Assembly (NCBI RefSeq): GCF_011382985.1
Contig: NZ_CP049933.1
Location: 1,922,001 to 1,986,000, forward strand
From: Leucobacter coleopterorum
GTDB lineage: Bacteria; Actinomycetota; Actinomycetes; Actinomycetales; Microbacteriaceae
Reading direction: 5' to 3'
Length of the DNA stretch: 64,000 nucleotides
Under the pieces are notes generated by a model, which ran no database searches, was not told the origin of the DNA, and saw only the letters and a program-made list of their open reading frames with translations. Both the position numbers and the translations under genes were made by a program. The first letter of the stretch is position 1. Every line of letters starts with the position of its first letter. This document shows, one piece after another, positions 8,922 through 20,204 of this stretch.

Positions 8922-9858
8922 CCTCGATCTCCTCATCGATCCAACGATCAATCATCCAGCGAGCGATCGACATCGGCATCGGGAGCCGAATCCCGGGAGC
9001 AGGGTGCCTCAGTTCCTCGCGACTGAACCAGCGCAGTTCAGAGATCTCTTCAGCGTCCGGTCGCAAGTCCTCCGGATCAGATCCCGCCTTGAGTTGCGCG
9101 CGAAACCCTACCATCAGCGACCGCGGAAACGGCCACGGTTGAGACGCAACAAAGGTGACGTTCTCAAGACGAACACCTGCCTCCTCGTATACCTCACGCA
9201 AGACTGTCTGCTCGAGTGATTCTCCTGCTTCCACAAACCCCGCGAGCAACGAAAAACGGCCGGATTCCCAGAGCGCATTCGATCCAAGGAGCACTTTGCC
9301 CTCGTGTTCAATCAACACGATGACGGCTGGATCGGTGCGGGGAAAGAGTTCTCCCCCTCGTGCCTCGCGGCGGGCCCACCCACCCAACTCGGGGGTAGTA
9401 GCTACTCCGTCACGCGGCGAAAACTCCTCCGCCTCATGCCAGTGCAGAAGCGCCGAGGCAACTGCGATCGCTTCGCACTCGACTTCAGCGAGTTCACTGC
9501 CAATTTCGAACGGGTGCCGCCAGGTTTCGCTAGCCCGACATTCGTCCCCTTCGACGCCATTGAGAGTCTCCCAAGTCTGCTCAGCCACGGCGAACACGGG
9601 AGCCGCATCGATCCTTCCGAGAAAGACAGCCCCAACACTTCGCTCAGAAATCGCGGTTGTAAAGGTGCCACGAGAGCGAACCCAAGCGAGCCGCAATTGT
9701 TCGTCGGAGTCACGCACAATCGGGACTTCGTTTCCCCGCAATCGCAGCACCATGGCCTCGGGATCTGCCCATGCGTCTTGCAGCTGTTCCGGGGTCGTTC
9801 GTGTAGCGGCATCCCGGTCAAGCAAACCCGTTGCAAACGGCGGCTGCGTCAGCCCCAT
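8914..9858 (-). CDS. nudC: NADH pyrophosphatase (NudC), zinc ribbon degenerated
   Basis: It starts at ATG 9858 with GGGAG upstream; an upstream in-frame codon at 9948 would collide with the divergent gene. The 314-residue protein has the Nudix box GFVEAGESLEQTVLREVYEE (about residues 207-229), and the NudC hallmark SQPWPFPRS follows it. NudC cleaves NAD(H) to NMN and AMP and removes NAD caps from RNA. The four cysteines that bind zinc in the E. coli enzyme are absent: the usual FCxxCG segment reads FSPRDG and the second pair is also missing, while GGWARR and FPRTDPAVI around them are kept. The stop codon overlaps the uvrD2 start, so the two are probably translated together, as in the Rv3199c-Rv3198c pair. 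Confidence 0.92.
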   Translation of the reverse strand: MGLTQPPFATGLLDRDAATRTTPEQLQDAWADPEAMVLRLRGNEVPIVRDSDEQLRLAWVRSRGTFTTAISERSVGAVFLGRIDAAPVFAVAEQTWETLNGVEGDECRASETWRHPFEIGSELAEVECEAIAVASALLHWHEAEEFSPRDGVATTPELGGWARREARGGELFPRTDPAVIVLIEHEGKVLLGSNALWESGRFSLLAGFVEAGESLEQTVLREVYEEAGVRLENVTFVASQPWPFPRSLMVGFRAQLKAGSDPEDLRPDAEEISELRWFSREELRHPAPGIRLPMPMSIARWMIDRWIDEEIEGV

Positions 9859-9970
9859 AATTTCTCCCTCGGTGTTACTTCGTACTCTGGCCGTGTGAAA
9901 ACGCTGCAGAGTGTGCATTGCTGCGCGTGGCGCACCTGCCGTCGTCATGCCTGTGCCTACGCTGATCTAC

Positions 9971-11147
9971 ATGGCCAGCATTCCTTTTACTCTAGCCGCG
10001 CTCGCGACCTCTGCGGTCCCCGACCTGGTGGTACTCGGAGTGAGTTTGGATGAGCAGGGTGAGGCATTCCGTTCTGCCGTAATCACCAATGGTATTGACG
10101 AGTTTCTAGTGAGGGTGCCACGTACCGAACTTGCTGAGGTGAGGCAGTCAGCCGAGTTATTAGGACTCGCCTCGCTGAACGAAGGATCGCGGGCGGTTCT
10201 TCCGTTTGAAGTCCCTGAAACGCTCGGAATGACCAGGGCCGGCGACACACGCGCTGTTGTCACCACCTTTATCGGCGGCGATCAGTTTGAGGTAGACCAC
10301 TTGAAAGAGGATTCCTTGCTGCTCCAGCCGATCGCGGAGATGCTCGCCGCGATCCACGGCCTGCCCTTGAACGTAGCTCAGCAGGGCGGACTGCCGGTTC
10401 GATCAGCGCAGGATCTCAGGCTGCAGGCGACACGCGTCATTGACAGGGCTGAAGCCACTCGGTTGCTGCCTCAGACCGTGTTGGACCGTTGGAAACACGT
10501 CGTTGAGACCAGCGAGCTGTGGGACTTTGCTCCGACCATGGTGCACGGTTCTCTTGACGCGGATCACCTACGAATTTCTTCCGACCAGATTACCGGGGTT
10601 GTCGGCTGGTCTGAGCTTTCTGTCGGGGACCCCGCGAGCGACATGGCATGGCTATTGAACGCAGGATCCGAGGTGCTTGACGGAGTTCTCGCCCGCTACG
10701 CGAAGCTGCACACCTCAAGCTCAATCCCCATATTCGCGTTCGGGCGGCCCTGTATGCCGAATTGGAAATCGCGCGCTGGTTGTTCCACGGCATCGACACC
10801 CACGACGACACGATCGTGAACGACGCAGTAGGGATGCTCGACAGGCTCGTGGACACCATCGGAGTATTCGGCGAAAGACTCGGACCCGCTCACGAGCAGG
10901 CACCCCTCAGCGAGGACGATGTCACGAACCTCCTCGACGAAACCCCCGAGGTAAACGATCTACTCTCAGACACCGCAGCATACGAGGCCCTCGATGAGGA
11001 TCGCATGTTCGGCATGGACACTGATTTCATCGAGCCGCTGCAAGAGTCACCCGCTGATCAGCCGGAATCCCCGCAGATGGCGATGAGCAACTTACTGAGC
11101 CAATTGACGACGATCTACCCGAGCCGCCCAGCTCTACTAGCCGCTGA
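9971..11147 (+). CDS. Aminoglycoside-phosphotransferase-fold protein, likely pseudokinase, two frameshifts
   Basis: The protein follows the phosphotransferase (APH/ChoK) fold. The catalytic loop, normally HGDxxxxN, reads HGSLDADH, and the metal-binding IDW reads VGW, while the flanking GDPASDMAWLL is conserved. Catalytic Asp, Asn and metal Asp are thus all replaced, suggesting loss of kinase activity. Two one-base deletions are inferred: CC at 10713-10714 (restoring LNPHIRVRAALYAELEIARWL, interrupted here) and CCCC at 11069-11072. With both restored the protein is 392 residues and ends with an acidic tail at TGA 11147, overlapping adnB by 11 bases. Start ATG 9971 has TACGCT seven bases upstream (leaderless type); GTG 9911 and ATG 9947 are alternatives. 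Confidence 0.75.
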
Positions 11148-14100
11148 GTTTATCTGCCGCCTGCAACCAGATTTGTTCAAGCTCTTCGAGGCTGCGCGGT
11201 TCGTCTCCGCGAAGTTCCACCCCTTCGGCAACGTAAAACAGCGACACGTCGATCAGTGCGGGATCAACTTCGGCCCACTGAGCATATGCGTGTCGATAGA
11301 GGTCAAGTTGAAAGAACCGGCTTCGCCGCTCATCGTCGTTGCGAGGTGATTTGCCCGATTTCCAGTCGACAATCTCGTAGCGGCGTTCCGCTGCCTTGGC
11401 CGAACCTTCACCATCCAGCAAGTACACTGCGTCAAGCTTGCACACCAGGCTACGACCGGCGAATGGGAGGGTGACCTCTTGCTCAACGGCAATCGGTCGT
11501 AGTTGTGCCCAACGAGAACGCTCGAATTGCTCGATCAGGGGTTGCAGTTCACCCTCGGTATCGAGCTCCGCAAAGTCCGCCTCTTCGAAACAGGCAAGTG
11601 GGAGTGCTGTACCAAGCGCGGTTGTGGCTCGGCGTTCGACCCACTCGTGAAAGCGGTTGCCGATTCGTGTGCGTCGATAGGGGCGCTGCGGAACGGGGCG
11701 CAGACGTTTGCGCTCAGCAACAGCGGGATCTTCCACAAACTCGTGGAAGGTGGAAGCGGTGATGCGGTCGGGGAGCCTCACCGATGCTGGGAGACCGGCA
11801 GCTTCTTGCAGGGCAAATCGACGTTCTGCAAGCAAGAGCCGCACGACGTCATCGACCTCATCGTCGTCGCTGGAACCGCTGCTCCGGTTCGCGAGAGCTT
11901 CACGCACGGCTTCTGCGGCCCGCAACACAGCACCGGCTCGGGCTCCCAACGGATCCAGTGGCCACTGCAGCGTCATCTCGGCGAGGTCACTCGGGTCACT
12001 CTCGTGGTCACTCTCGCCCGGAAGCTGTGCCCCGAGTAGGCCTTCTCCGAGCAGCCCCGCCTCATTGAGTTCAGTCAAAAACTGAGACGGTGGTCTGGCT
12101 TTTGTCTGCCCACCCCAGAACGAGCCGCTGAGCAGCAGCCGATCGGCTGAGCGGGTCACTGCGACGTAGGCAAGGCGACGCTCTTCCTCAGCATGACGAT
12201 CCTTCAATGCCTCACGGTACTCCGCGATCCTGTCGCGAAGTTCCTGCTGAGTCTCAGAAATTCGCCAGTTCAGCGCGGGCCTCGCAGCAGCGTCCCCACG
12301 AAGCTCATCGGGAATTTCGCCCGTTCGCAACCACCCGGCACCAGCGCGCGCCTGCCCCGGAAACTCTCCTGCCACCAGGCGCGGCACAGCCACAAGATCC
12401 CACTCGAGCCCTTTGGACCCGTGTGCCGTAATCAAGTGAACCGTGCCTGGTGCCGGAGCGGCAACGTGTTCCGCAGTCTCGTCAGCGCTTGTTGCACGCT
12501 CAATCCATTCGAGCAGAGAGGCCAGTGTGCCGCGGGTGTCGATCGCCAGGTATCCGTCTACGAGGTCGGTGAACACGTCAAGGTTGGCGTAGGCGTCGGC
12601 GTCGGCAGCGTACTGTCGAGCTTCGTTCGCCGCGAGTTCGATATCGAGGCGCAACGCCTGCACGGTCGCATTGATGAGCTCACTGATGCTGCCACCGACG
12701 CCCTGCCGAAGCGCCGCCAGCATTCGCCCGGCCTCGCGCATTCGCTCGCGTCCTACTGGGCTGATGTGTTTCAACGCAACATGGCTGAGATCCCGCATCG
12801 TGGCGAGTTGGTCGAGAGCATCGACCAGGGTGAATTCGCGGTCAGGATCGGGCAGCACGCTATCAGCCGCTAGCGTTTCGGGGCTCAGCGGCTGCTGAGC
12901 CACATCCCTGGAGGCAAACCAACGCGCTGTTTTGCCGAGGCCAGCAATGTCGGCCGCGCCAATTCGAAACCGCGGGCCTGAAAGTACCCGTATGAGCTCG
13001 GCGTTTGCGTCTGCGTACCAGAGGCAACGCAGCACACTGACAACGTCAGTCACTTCGGGGGTCGAGAGCAGGCCCCCCAATCCAACAATTCTGTTTGGTA
13101 CGCCAAGTTGCGTCAGTGCGGCAGCAAACCCAGCCATGGCGCTGCGTTTCCGAAAAATCACGGCTGCACTCGGCAGTTCGCCGTGGCGCGCGAGGTGCGC
13201 TTCCCTGGCATCACGCATCCAGGTTGCCACGGCGTATCGTTCTTCATGCACGGTCTCGGGGAATACCCATTCGACGCTGCCCTGCTCCGCGCCCGGCCGG
13301 GGTGCGAGCTTTGGCACAGCCACGGCCGCCTCGTCCGCGAGGGGGCCGCAATAACGTTCGCGACGTCGAGCACCCTGCCAGGGTTTCTCCAGCTGGTCGA
13401 GAGCGTAAGCGTGGCGGGAGGTGTCGCTGTTTCTCCCCGCCCCCGAAAATCGGCGTGGAAAGACTGCAGCCCCTCGGCCGATGCACCTCGCCACCCATAG
13501 ATTGACTGGTGTGGATCGCCGACCGCCATGACTGAGCGGCCCGCGAATATGCGCGAAAGGAAGCGCGTCTGCCCGACCGAGGTGTCTTGCACCTCGTCGA
13601 GCAAGATCACGCGGTGACGCTGCCGCAGAATGGAGATCGCGTCACGCGACCTTTCAATCGCACGAGTAGCTAATGCCAGCTGATCAGAGAACTCAAGCAC
13701 GCCGCGGCGCTGTTTCTCTTCAGCGAACTCGCGTGCGAGGCGCGTGATGAGCGGAGTTTCTTTCAGCGCCGCAACCGCGTCTCGCACGGGCGCGTAGACC
13801 TTGCCGCTGCGCTCCCCCGTCAGTTCTTTTTCGGAGTAGGGCAGTTCAAGCACCCTCGCGAACTCGGAGACGATCTGGTCGACGCGGTCAAACGATGTGA
13901 GGTTGTCGGCAACTGCGTGATCGAGGTTTAGCACGTGATTCACAATCTGCGGCAAACGCAGTTCGCTCTGCACAAGTGCACTGTCGGTGCTCTGCAGAGC
14001 GGTTTCGCGGGCGATGCGCCAGGCCGTCGCCTCGTCGATAATCACGGCTCCGGGCGCCACGCCCGCCGCGATCCCAAACTCCTGCAGCACCCCAGCTGCA

Positions 14101-14540
14101 AACGCGTTGTAAGTGCTGACCTCGGGCAGTTCAAGCCCGTCTGCGAGCAACTCGGTCAGCCGCGCCGCGTGCGCCGCTTCGATCTCACTCAATTGTTCGC
14201 GCTCCGCTTGATCCTGCAGCCGCGATACAAAAAGTGCGAGGCGTAAGGAAATACGTTCGCGCAGCTCGCCCGCGGCCTTCCTCGTGAAGGTGAGCCCAAG
14301 CACCTGATCTGGCGAGACCAGACCATTTGCGACGAGCCACACGACACGGTTGGCCATGGTCTCAGTTTTTCCGCTACCAGCGCCGGCAACCACGAGAGCG
14401 CTACCGCCAAGCGGATGTTCGATGACCGTGCGCTGCTCAGCAGTTGGTGTCAGTGGTACGGCCGGAGGTACCGCAAGGATCTCGGCTATCCGAGTCGCTG
14501 AGAACACTGGGGATTGAGGTTCTAGAGTCATACCGTTCAC
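11137..14540 (-). CDS. adnB: AdnB-like helicase-nuclease subunit, frameshifted
   Basis: The gene encodes a UvrD-type motor fused to a RecB-like nuclease. The N-terminus has Walker A GAGSGKT (about residues 53-59), LTFTRKAAGEL and LLDEVQDT with MAVGDPHQSIYGWRGA. The C-terminal nuclease has VDWKSGK near residue 1050. Reading frames change at the GGGGG run 13341-13345; one added base gives VIAAPLADEAAV and a 1134-residue protein, the usual AdnB size. The GTG start at 14540 overlaps the adnA stop by four bases, so translation is coupled; ATG 14531 is an alternative. In mycobacteria AdnAB resects double-strand breaks and AdnB supplies the main motor activity (established for that family). Confidence 0.9.
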
Positions 14541-17500
14541 GCGTGGCTCACCGCCTGAACAATGTGGAGCCTGCAGTTTCCTGGTTTGTGTGGATCCGAA
14601 CAGTGATGCTCAACCCTCGCAGTGAATTCCCCGGCAGCCATAACTCGCGAGACCTTTACCACACGCTCAGATAGTTCTTGAGCTGCCTCGTCAGACAGCG
14701 GGCCCTGCGCGCGTTCAACAAAACCGCCGCCACGGGTTGCATCGGGGTGCACATAGAGCAGTCTCGCACCTCCGCTGTGTGTACCCTCTGGCAGTTCTTC
14801 ACCCGCCGCCAGCCGAAACGCCCCCAGCACCACGCCGAGTTGGTAGGCCTGTAGCTGTGCGTGAGTCTCGGTGTCGGCCTTGCTGGGTGGGTTGCGTCCA
14901 GTCTTGAGATCAACCACTGTCACTTCGGCAGATCCGTCAGCCTGGCTTCGCCGTTCAAGCCGGTCAGCCATGCCGCGCAACACGGCACGGTCAATCGGGA
15001 TCTCAAACAGTGTCTCGCGGCCAACGAGTTCACGATCTGACGCAGCGAACTCGCTCAGATAGTCGGCAAGCCCCGCTGTCATCGCGGCAGCCAAACGCCG
15101 GCCACGCTCTGATTCCCACTCCGCGTCAAAGGGTAACTTGTGCCATTCTTTCTCCACAGCAGCAAATAAAGCCTCGGGATCCGGACCCTGCGCCGTCTCA
15201 AGCGCGTGATGCACAAGCGTCCCCAGGCTTGCCTGCACGCTCCCGGCTGCACCACCAAGACTCGAAATCACCCAGTCAAGTGGGCATTCCTCAGCTCGCT
15301 CAAGCTGAGACGGGCTTACCGGCACACGCAGTTCGGGGTCGGCCACGAGGTCATACAGTGGTGCGGTGGTGCTCTCAGGCAATACCCCATACCAGTCGTC
15401 GGGGCGGCACCCGGAACCCCTTCTGCAGCCAGCGCAACAAGTGAGCGAAGCGAAGATTCATCTCCCGGATCCGCAGTCACCCCTCGCCGCAGTTGGGCCG
15501 TCGCGCCCCTCAAAGTGAGCCGGGCGCTCGGCAGCTCAGTGACGAGGCATCGCTCTCCGAAGCGAAAGAATGCGCTCGGGTGATGATTCTCATCCGCGAT
15601 TGCGCACACCAGCAGTTCACCGCGTGTGCGCGAGCAGCTGTGCACGAGCAGGCGCAATTCATCGTGGATGGTTTCTTTACGCGACGGTGCGACGGCTTCT
15701 TCGCCGCGCAGCCACCGCTCAAGTGTCGCTGCGCCGAGCAACGACCCGCGTGCGCGCAGATTCGGCCAAGAACCGTCTTGGGTACCGATGACAACGACTA
15801 TCTGAAATTCCCGCCCAATCGCTCCCTGAGGCGTCGTGACGGTTATGGCCTCTCGCTCGGCGCGCTGGGCGAGGGAGTCCTCAGGAATCGCGCTATCGAG
15901 CAACTCTTTCAGAAGAAGCTGGATCGGCCGCTCGCTGTCTTGTTCCTCGTGACGCTGCAGAGCGAAGAAGAGTCCCATGACCGCGTCAAGTGATTTATGA
16001 GCCTCTTCAGAACGGACCCCACGCCCTTCAAGCGCGTCATCTTGCCAGCGCTCAGCCAGTCCCGTTTTTTCCCAAAGCGCCCACAGCACCTCGCGTGCGG
16101 TTCCTCCGCTCTCTCGCACTCTAACGCCCGCCGCAGCGGTGCGTCCAAGCTTGCGCAGAACGCGCCCTCCAGCGCTGTCAACGATCGGGTGCTCACCCGG
16201 GTGTGTAAACGCCTCGGCAACAAAGCCTTCGACGAGCGGCTCGTTGCCTTCACTGGCGTGGACGCCCTGCCGTCCGAGGAGCAATAGTGATCCACGAAGG
16301 CGTCGCACTGCAACGGGGTCTAGTCCACCGATGACGCCACCAGCAAGCTGCAATACCTCATGGGGGTCAAGGGGGCTGATATCGAGGGCATGCTGCAGCA
16401 ATCTGATGAGTTCACGCACAATCTGGTGCTCACGAAGAATCACCCCACCCGCTGCGACTCCTGTGGGCACCTGGTGGCTCGCAAGTGTACGCGCAACCCT
16501 GCCTGCCTCGCCTCGAGTGCGGCAGATGACCGCCATCTCGGCCCAAGAGACCGGTTCATCCCTGCCCAGCCCGAGTTTTCGGGCTCGCAATCGGTGCGCA
16601 ATGATGCCGATTTGCTCCGCGGGTGAAGAGGCTACAACAAACTGGACGGCGTCAGGATCAGAATCTGGCGAAACGCTCTCGGCGGCAATCGCATTGCGTT
16701 GTTCGCCGGCACCAACAGCACCCACGCGCGCTGCAAGCTCACCCACAAAGCCTCGCAGCTCGGAATTGTGTCGATACACCGTGCTGAGAACCCCACACTG
16801 TTCGGGTTGTGCTGGCGAAGCGAACGCACCCCGACGTTCCAGTTCGGCGTTGAGCCTCGCGAGTACACGCGTACGTTCGCCTTGGAACGTGCCGGTCGCC
16901 AGATCTGGATCACCAAACACCCACACCGCGCTGCCAGCACGTACGCACCCCGCGAGCAGCGCCAATTCACCTTCCCCGAGTTCTTGAGCATCGTCGACCA
17001 AAATGAGCTTGGGAATTCGCAGCCGACCCGAGTCTTTTGCCCCTGCACCCTGGGCCACGGCGATTCCGTGCAGAGCCGCCGTCGCTTCACGTAACAACGC
17101 ACTTGAACTCAACTCTGTTGGTCGTTCCACCGCCAAACGGTCTGCCACCGAGGCAATGATGCTCAGTGTCTCCAGCCAACGGTTGGCAAGCTCGACGTCT
17201 GGTGCTCGCGTGTGAGCTTCGCGCCGCGACACTTGCTGAACTTCCTTGAGTTCAGTCATTAGCTGTTGCGGTGTCAACCCAAAGTCATCAAGCACTCTCC
17301 ATAGTTCACGAAGCTCGGCCCGATACGTAGGGCTCTGCACAATCTCGGGTACAAGTTCCGCGGTTGAAAATTCGCCAGCAGCCAACCGCCCGTCTACCAC
17401 CGCCGCAATGGTCTCATCTTGCACGGTACCCGTGAGGAGACGAGGCGCGGTTTTGCCCTCTATGGCCGCAGCCCTGTTGAGAAGAGCGAAGGCAAAAGAG

Positions 17501-17757
17501 GTCGCGGTGCGTACCGGGGTACCGCCGAACGCGCGACCAACCGAGCGTTCGAGCAGAGGCCGAAGCTGTGAGGCCACTAATCGATTGGGCGCGAGCGCCA
17601 ATACATCGAGTTCATCCCACCCCGGCAGATGCAGCACCCGCCGAAATGTTTCGACCAGAACCTCAGTTTTTCCGGTGCCTGGAGCACCCAGAATACGGGC
17701 GTGGCGCTCGGGATCAAGCGCCAGCACCCGCATTTGAGAAGGGTCAAAATGGGTCAT
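14537..17757 (-). CDS. adnA: AdnA-like helicase-nuclease subunit, frameshifted
   Basis: The N-terminal UvrD-like domain has Walker A GAPGTGKT (residues 24-31), but motif II is DDAQ, not DEAQ/DEVQ, in keeping with the auxiliary motor role known for mycobacterial AdnA. The C-terminal RecB-type nuclease shows LRGMADRLE, then VVDLKTGR and QLQAYQLG, the metal-binding and catalytic motifs. The two parts are in different frames, joined by adding one base at the GGGG run 15401-15404 (AAPDDWYGVLPEST). The corrected length is 1073 residues. Start ATG 17757 has TAGGCT six bases upstream and no Shine-Dalgarno, suggesting a leaderless mRNA. It is first in the adnA-adnB operon, the same order as Rv3202c-Rv3201c. 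Confidence 0.9.
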
Positions 17758-17916
17758 GCAATTAGCCTAGTGATCACCTCCGACATTGAGAGACTCCGCT
17801 ACACACTGCGCTCACGGCGAACGGAGCCACAATTCCAGCGCCGGATCGCCGCCACCGCCATAGACTCGAAGCAGAATCAGCAGTGGCACCCTGCCACCAT
17901 TTTCAAGGAGGCACCC

Positions 17917-18141
17917 GTGGAAGTTCGTATCGGCATCAAGCACTCACCCCGCGAACTGTCGTTCGAGACCGATTCAACCGCAGATGAGCTTCGCGCGCTC
18001 ATCCAAGACGCCGCTGCGCAAGATGGCGGGCTCGTTGCACTCACCGACACCAAGGGCAAGCAGTACCTGGTCGATGCTGGGTCGATCACCTATGTCGAAT
18101 TCGGCGGCGACGCCGGTCGCAAGGTCGGCTTCATTAGCTAA
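17917..18141 (+). CDS. DUF3107 small conserved actinobacterial protein
   Basis: This 74-residue protein starts at GTG 17917 after a strong AAGGAG at 17905-17910, which fixes the start even though the frame is open much further upstream. It begins VEVRIGIKHSPRELSFETD and contains LVALTDTKGKQYLV and VEFGG, matching DUF3107 (Rv3208A/TB9.4-like). Function is unknown. The fold is probably a small beta-rich domain. It lies divergent from adnA with 159 bases between, and its 3' end is five bases from the convergent coaBC stop. The presence of this gene near rhlE and adnAB is conserved in actinobacteria. Confidence 0.85.
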   Translation: MEVRIGIKHSPRELSFETDSTADELRALIQDAAAQDGGLVALTDTKGKQYLVDAGSITYVEFGGDAGRKVGFIS

Positions 18142-18146
18142 TTCAG

Positions 18147-19442
18147 TCACTCAAGAGCCGCGGCCACCGCATCGAGCAGTGCGTCCGCGGTTTCTTGTTT
18201 TGTGCCAGACACACGCTCCACAACCGCCCCAGAGCCGTCAAGAATATGCAGTGTGTTCTCTCTCGATTCGAATCCCTCGTTCCAGCCGACTGAGTTCACA
18301 GCGAGCAGGTCGACACCCTTTCGCACGAGTTTACGGCGGCCACGCTCAATCAACTCGACTTCATCTGCAGCGGTCTCCGCGGCAAAACCGACGAGCAACT
18401 GGCCAGGACGGCGATCCCGCACCAAACCGACCAGTATGTCGGAATTCTCTACAAGCGTGAGCGTCGGCGGCCCGTCACTGTCCTCTTTGCGAATCTTCTC
18501 TTCCGAGACACCCGCAACGCGGTAATCAGAAACCGCCGCAGCCATAATCACAACCTCGGCGCCCGCCGATCCCGCCTGCGCCGCCGATTCAAGCTCGGCA
18601 GCAGTGCCAACCGGGATGACACGCACCGCTGGGTTGTCGAGGACCGCTGCGAGCACCGACTCCTCGATGTTCGCGGCGAGCAACACAACCTTTGCGCCGC
18701 GCTCTGCGGCAGCCGCGGCGACAGCAACGCCCTGCCGACCGCTTGAACGATTGCCAATGTAGCGCACCGGATCGATCGGTTCGCGTGTGCCGCCAGCACT
18801 CACCAGAATGCGCAGGCCCGAGAGCGAGCCTGTCGAATGAGCGGTCGGCGCTGCCACTGTCGGCGCTGCAAGGGGCGCAGGGTCCTGCGCGTCCAGATCC
18901 TGAGCCAACGAATCAGGCTCAGCCAGCATTTCCGCCACCCGGGCAAAAATCTGCTCGGGTTCACTCATGCGCCCGGGGCCACTATCGTTTCCGGTGAGAC
19001 GGCCACTCTCTGGCCCGATGAACTGCACACCTCGCCTGCGCAGAATCGCCACGTTGTCTTGGGTCGCCGCGTGCTGCCACATTTCGGTGTGCATCGCCGG
19101 CGCAACAAGTACCGGGGCCCGTGTGGCCAACAGCGTGGTGCCGAGCAGATCGTCGGCGAGACCCGCAGTCATACGCGCGAGTGTGTTGGCGGTGGCTGGA
19201 GCAATCACTATGAGGTCAGCCCGCTGTCCGAGGGCAACGTGACGCACTTCGGGAACATCCTCGTGCACCGAGGTGGTTACCGGGTGACGGCTAATCGCTT
19301 CCCACGTCGGCTTGCCAACAAACCTGAGCGCGTCGTCGGTCGGCACCACCTGTACGTCGTGCCCCGCCTCAACCAGCAGACGCGCGAGCGCCACAGACTT
19401 ATACGCGGCAATACCGCCGGTCACTCCGAGTACGATGTTCAC
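18147..19442 (-). CDS. coaBC: Bifunctional phosphopantothenoylcysteine synthetase/decarboxylase CoaBC
   Basis: The 431-residue protein makes 4'-phosphopantetheine precursors in coenzyme A synthesis in two steps. Residues 1-175 form the FMN-dependent CoaC decarboxylase: [11 protein letters not shown] at the start, the histidine in [18 protein letters not shown] and the substrate clamp PAMHTEMW (His where PxMNxxMW has Asn). After a Pro/Ala-rich linker, the CoaB synthetase follows with [21 protein letters not shown], nucleotide-binding, and the C-terminal [14 protein letters not shown]-like segment. The start is GTG 19442, preceded by GAGGAT, which could be a ribosome site or a -10. It is divergent from the NRDE gene with 36 bases between. 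Confident. Confidence 0.95.
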   Translation of the reverse strand: MNIVLGVTGGIAAYKSVALARLLVEAGHDVQVVPTDDALRFVGKPTWEAISRHPVTTSVHEDVPEVRHVALGQRADLIVIAPATANTLARMTAGLADDLLGTTLLATRAPVLVAPAMHTEMWQHAATQDNVAILRRRGVQFIGPESGRLTGNDSGPGRMSEPEQIFARVAEMLAEPDSLAQDLDAQDPAPLAAPTVAAPTAHSTGSLSGLRILVSAGGTREPIDPVRYIGNRSSGRQGVAVAAAAAERGAKVVLLAANIEESVLAAVLDNPAVRVIPVGTAAELESAAQAGSAGAEVVIMAAAVSDYRVAGVSEEKIRKEDSDGPPTLTLVENSDILVGLVRDRRPGQLLVGFAAETAADEVELIERGRRKLVRKGVDLLAVNSVGWNEGFESRENTLHILDGSGAVVERVSGTKQETADALLDAVAAALE

Positions 19443-19478
19443 ACGTCTATCCTCGCACTTTTCGTTGAAAGGAAGAGC

Positions 19479-20204
19479 ATGTGTACCGTCGTCGTTGAGG
19501 TTCGGCCCGGCGAATCTACTCGTGTGCTCGCCGTGCGAGACGAAGATCCTGAGCGGCCCTGGGACGGCCCTGGCGAGTGGTGGCCCACGTCTCGCCCAGA
19601 GGTTATTGGGGTTCGAGATCGCCGCGCGAACGGAGCCTGGCTTGCTCTCGCGCAGGATCCAGGGCGTCTCGGCGTGATCCTCAATCGCGCCCCTGCCACC
19701 GGCGCCTTTGCTGGCGCAGCCCCGACTGAATCACGCGGTGGGCTTGTGCTTGATGCGGTAAGCGGGCGTGTGGTCCCGGACCAACCTCGCACGGGGCCAT
19801 TTAACCTCGTTGAGGTGTCAGCTGAAGCCACCCACGTGACGAGTTGGGATGGCCTGACCCTCCGCCGAGAGACGCTTTCCCCAGGTGTCCACATGATCGC
19901 GCACCACCTCGTTGACGACACACACACCGCCCGGATCGAGCGCTGGCTGCCAGAGTTCACCGCTGCGGCCGAGCTCAGTTCAGACGGCGACTGGCAAAGC
20001 CGTTGGCTTGCCGTGCTTGAACGCAGCGCTCAGCTCGGCCCTGAGGACGATCGTGCGATTATTCGCGACAACACCGTTCACGGCTATCCGACACTCTCAC
20101 TGCTCGTATGCCTCGCGGAGGTGCGGGAGAACGGTGTGGGGCTCACATCCGCCAACCTCACTGAGCCAGGACGCTGGAACACCCCCGTGTTTTCTCCCGC
20201 CTAG
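19479..20204 (+). CDS. NRDE (TANGO2-like) family protein
   Basis: The 241-residue protein begins MCTVVVEV, the invariant start of the NRDE/TANGO2 family in which Cys2 becomes N-terminal after methionine removal. Further family landmarks are RDEDPERPW near residue 25, the loop LGVILNR, the [10 protein letters not shown] motif and a late [14 protein letters not shown] segment. ATG 19479 is preceded by GAAAGGAAG; open frame further upstream is ignored. Human TANGO2 and bacterial relatives are linked to haem handling and secretion but the bacterial activity is unproven. The 3' end overlaps that of rlmC by four bases (convergent). Confidence 0.85.
   Translation: MCTVVVEVRPGESTRVLAVRDEDPERPWDGPGEWWPTSRPEVIGVRDRRANGAWLALAQDPGRLGVILNRAPATGAFAGAAPTESRGGLVLDAVSGRVVPDQPRTGPFNLVEVSAEATHVTSWDGLTLRRETLSPGVHMIAHHLVDDTHTARIERWLPEFTAAAELSSDGDWQSRWLAVLERSAQLGPEDDRAIIRDNTVHGYPTLSLLVCLAEVRENGVGLTSANLTEPGRWNTPVFSPA

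Noticed and set aside
8922-8951. ATG 8951 as start of uvrD2
   Set aside because: GTG 8921 has AGGAG upstream, overlaps the nudC stop as in coupled genes, and gives the usual N-terminus.
10762-11349. Extension of the pseudokinase gene to a stop at 11349
   Set aside because: It would overlap adnB by over 200 bases. Adding one C at 11069-11072 gives an acidic tail and a natural stop at 11147.
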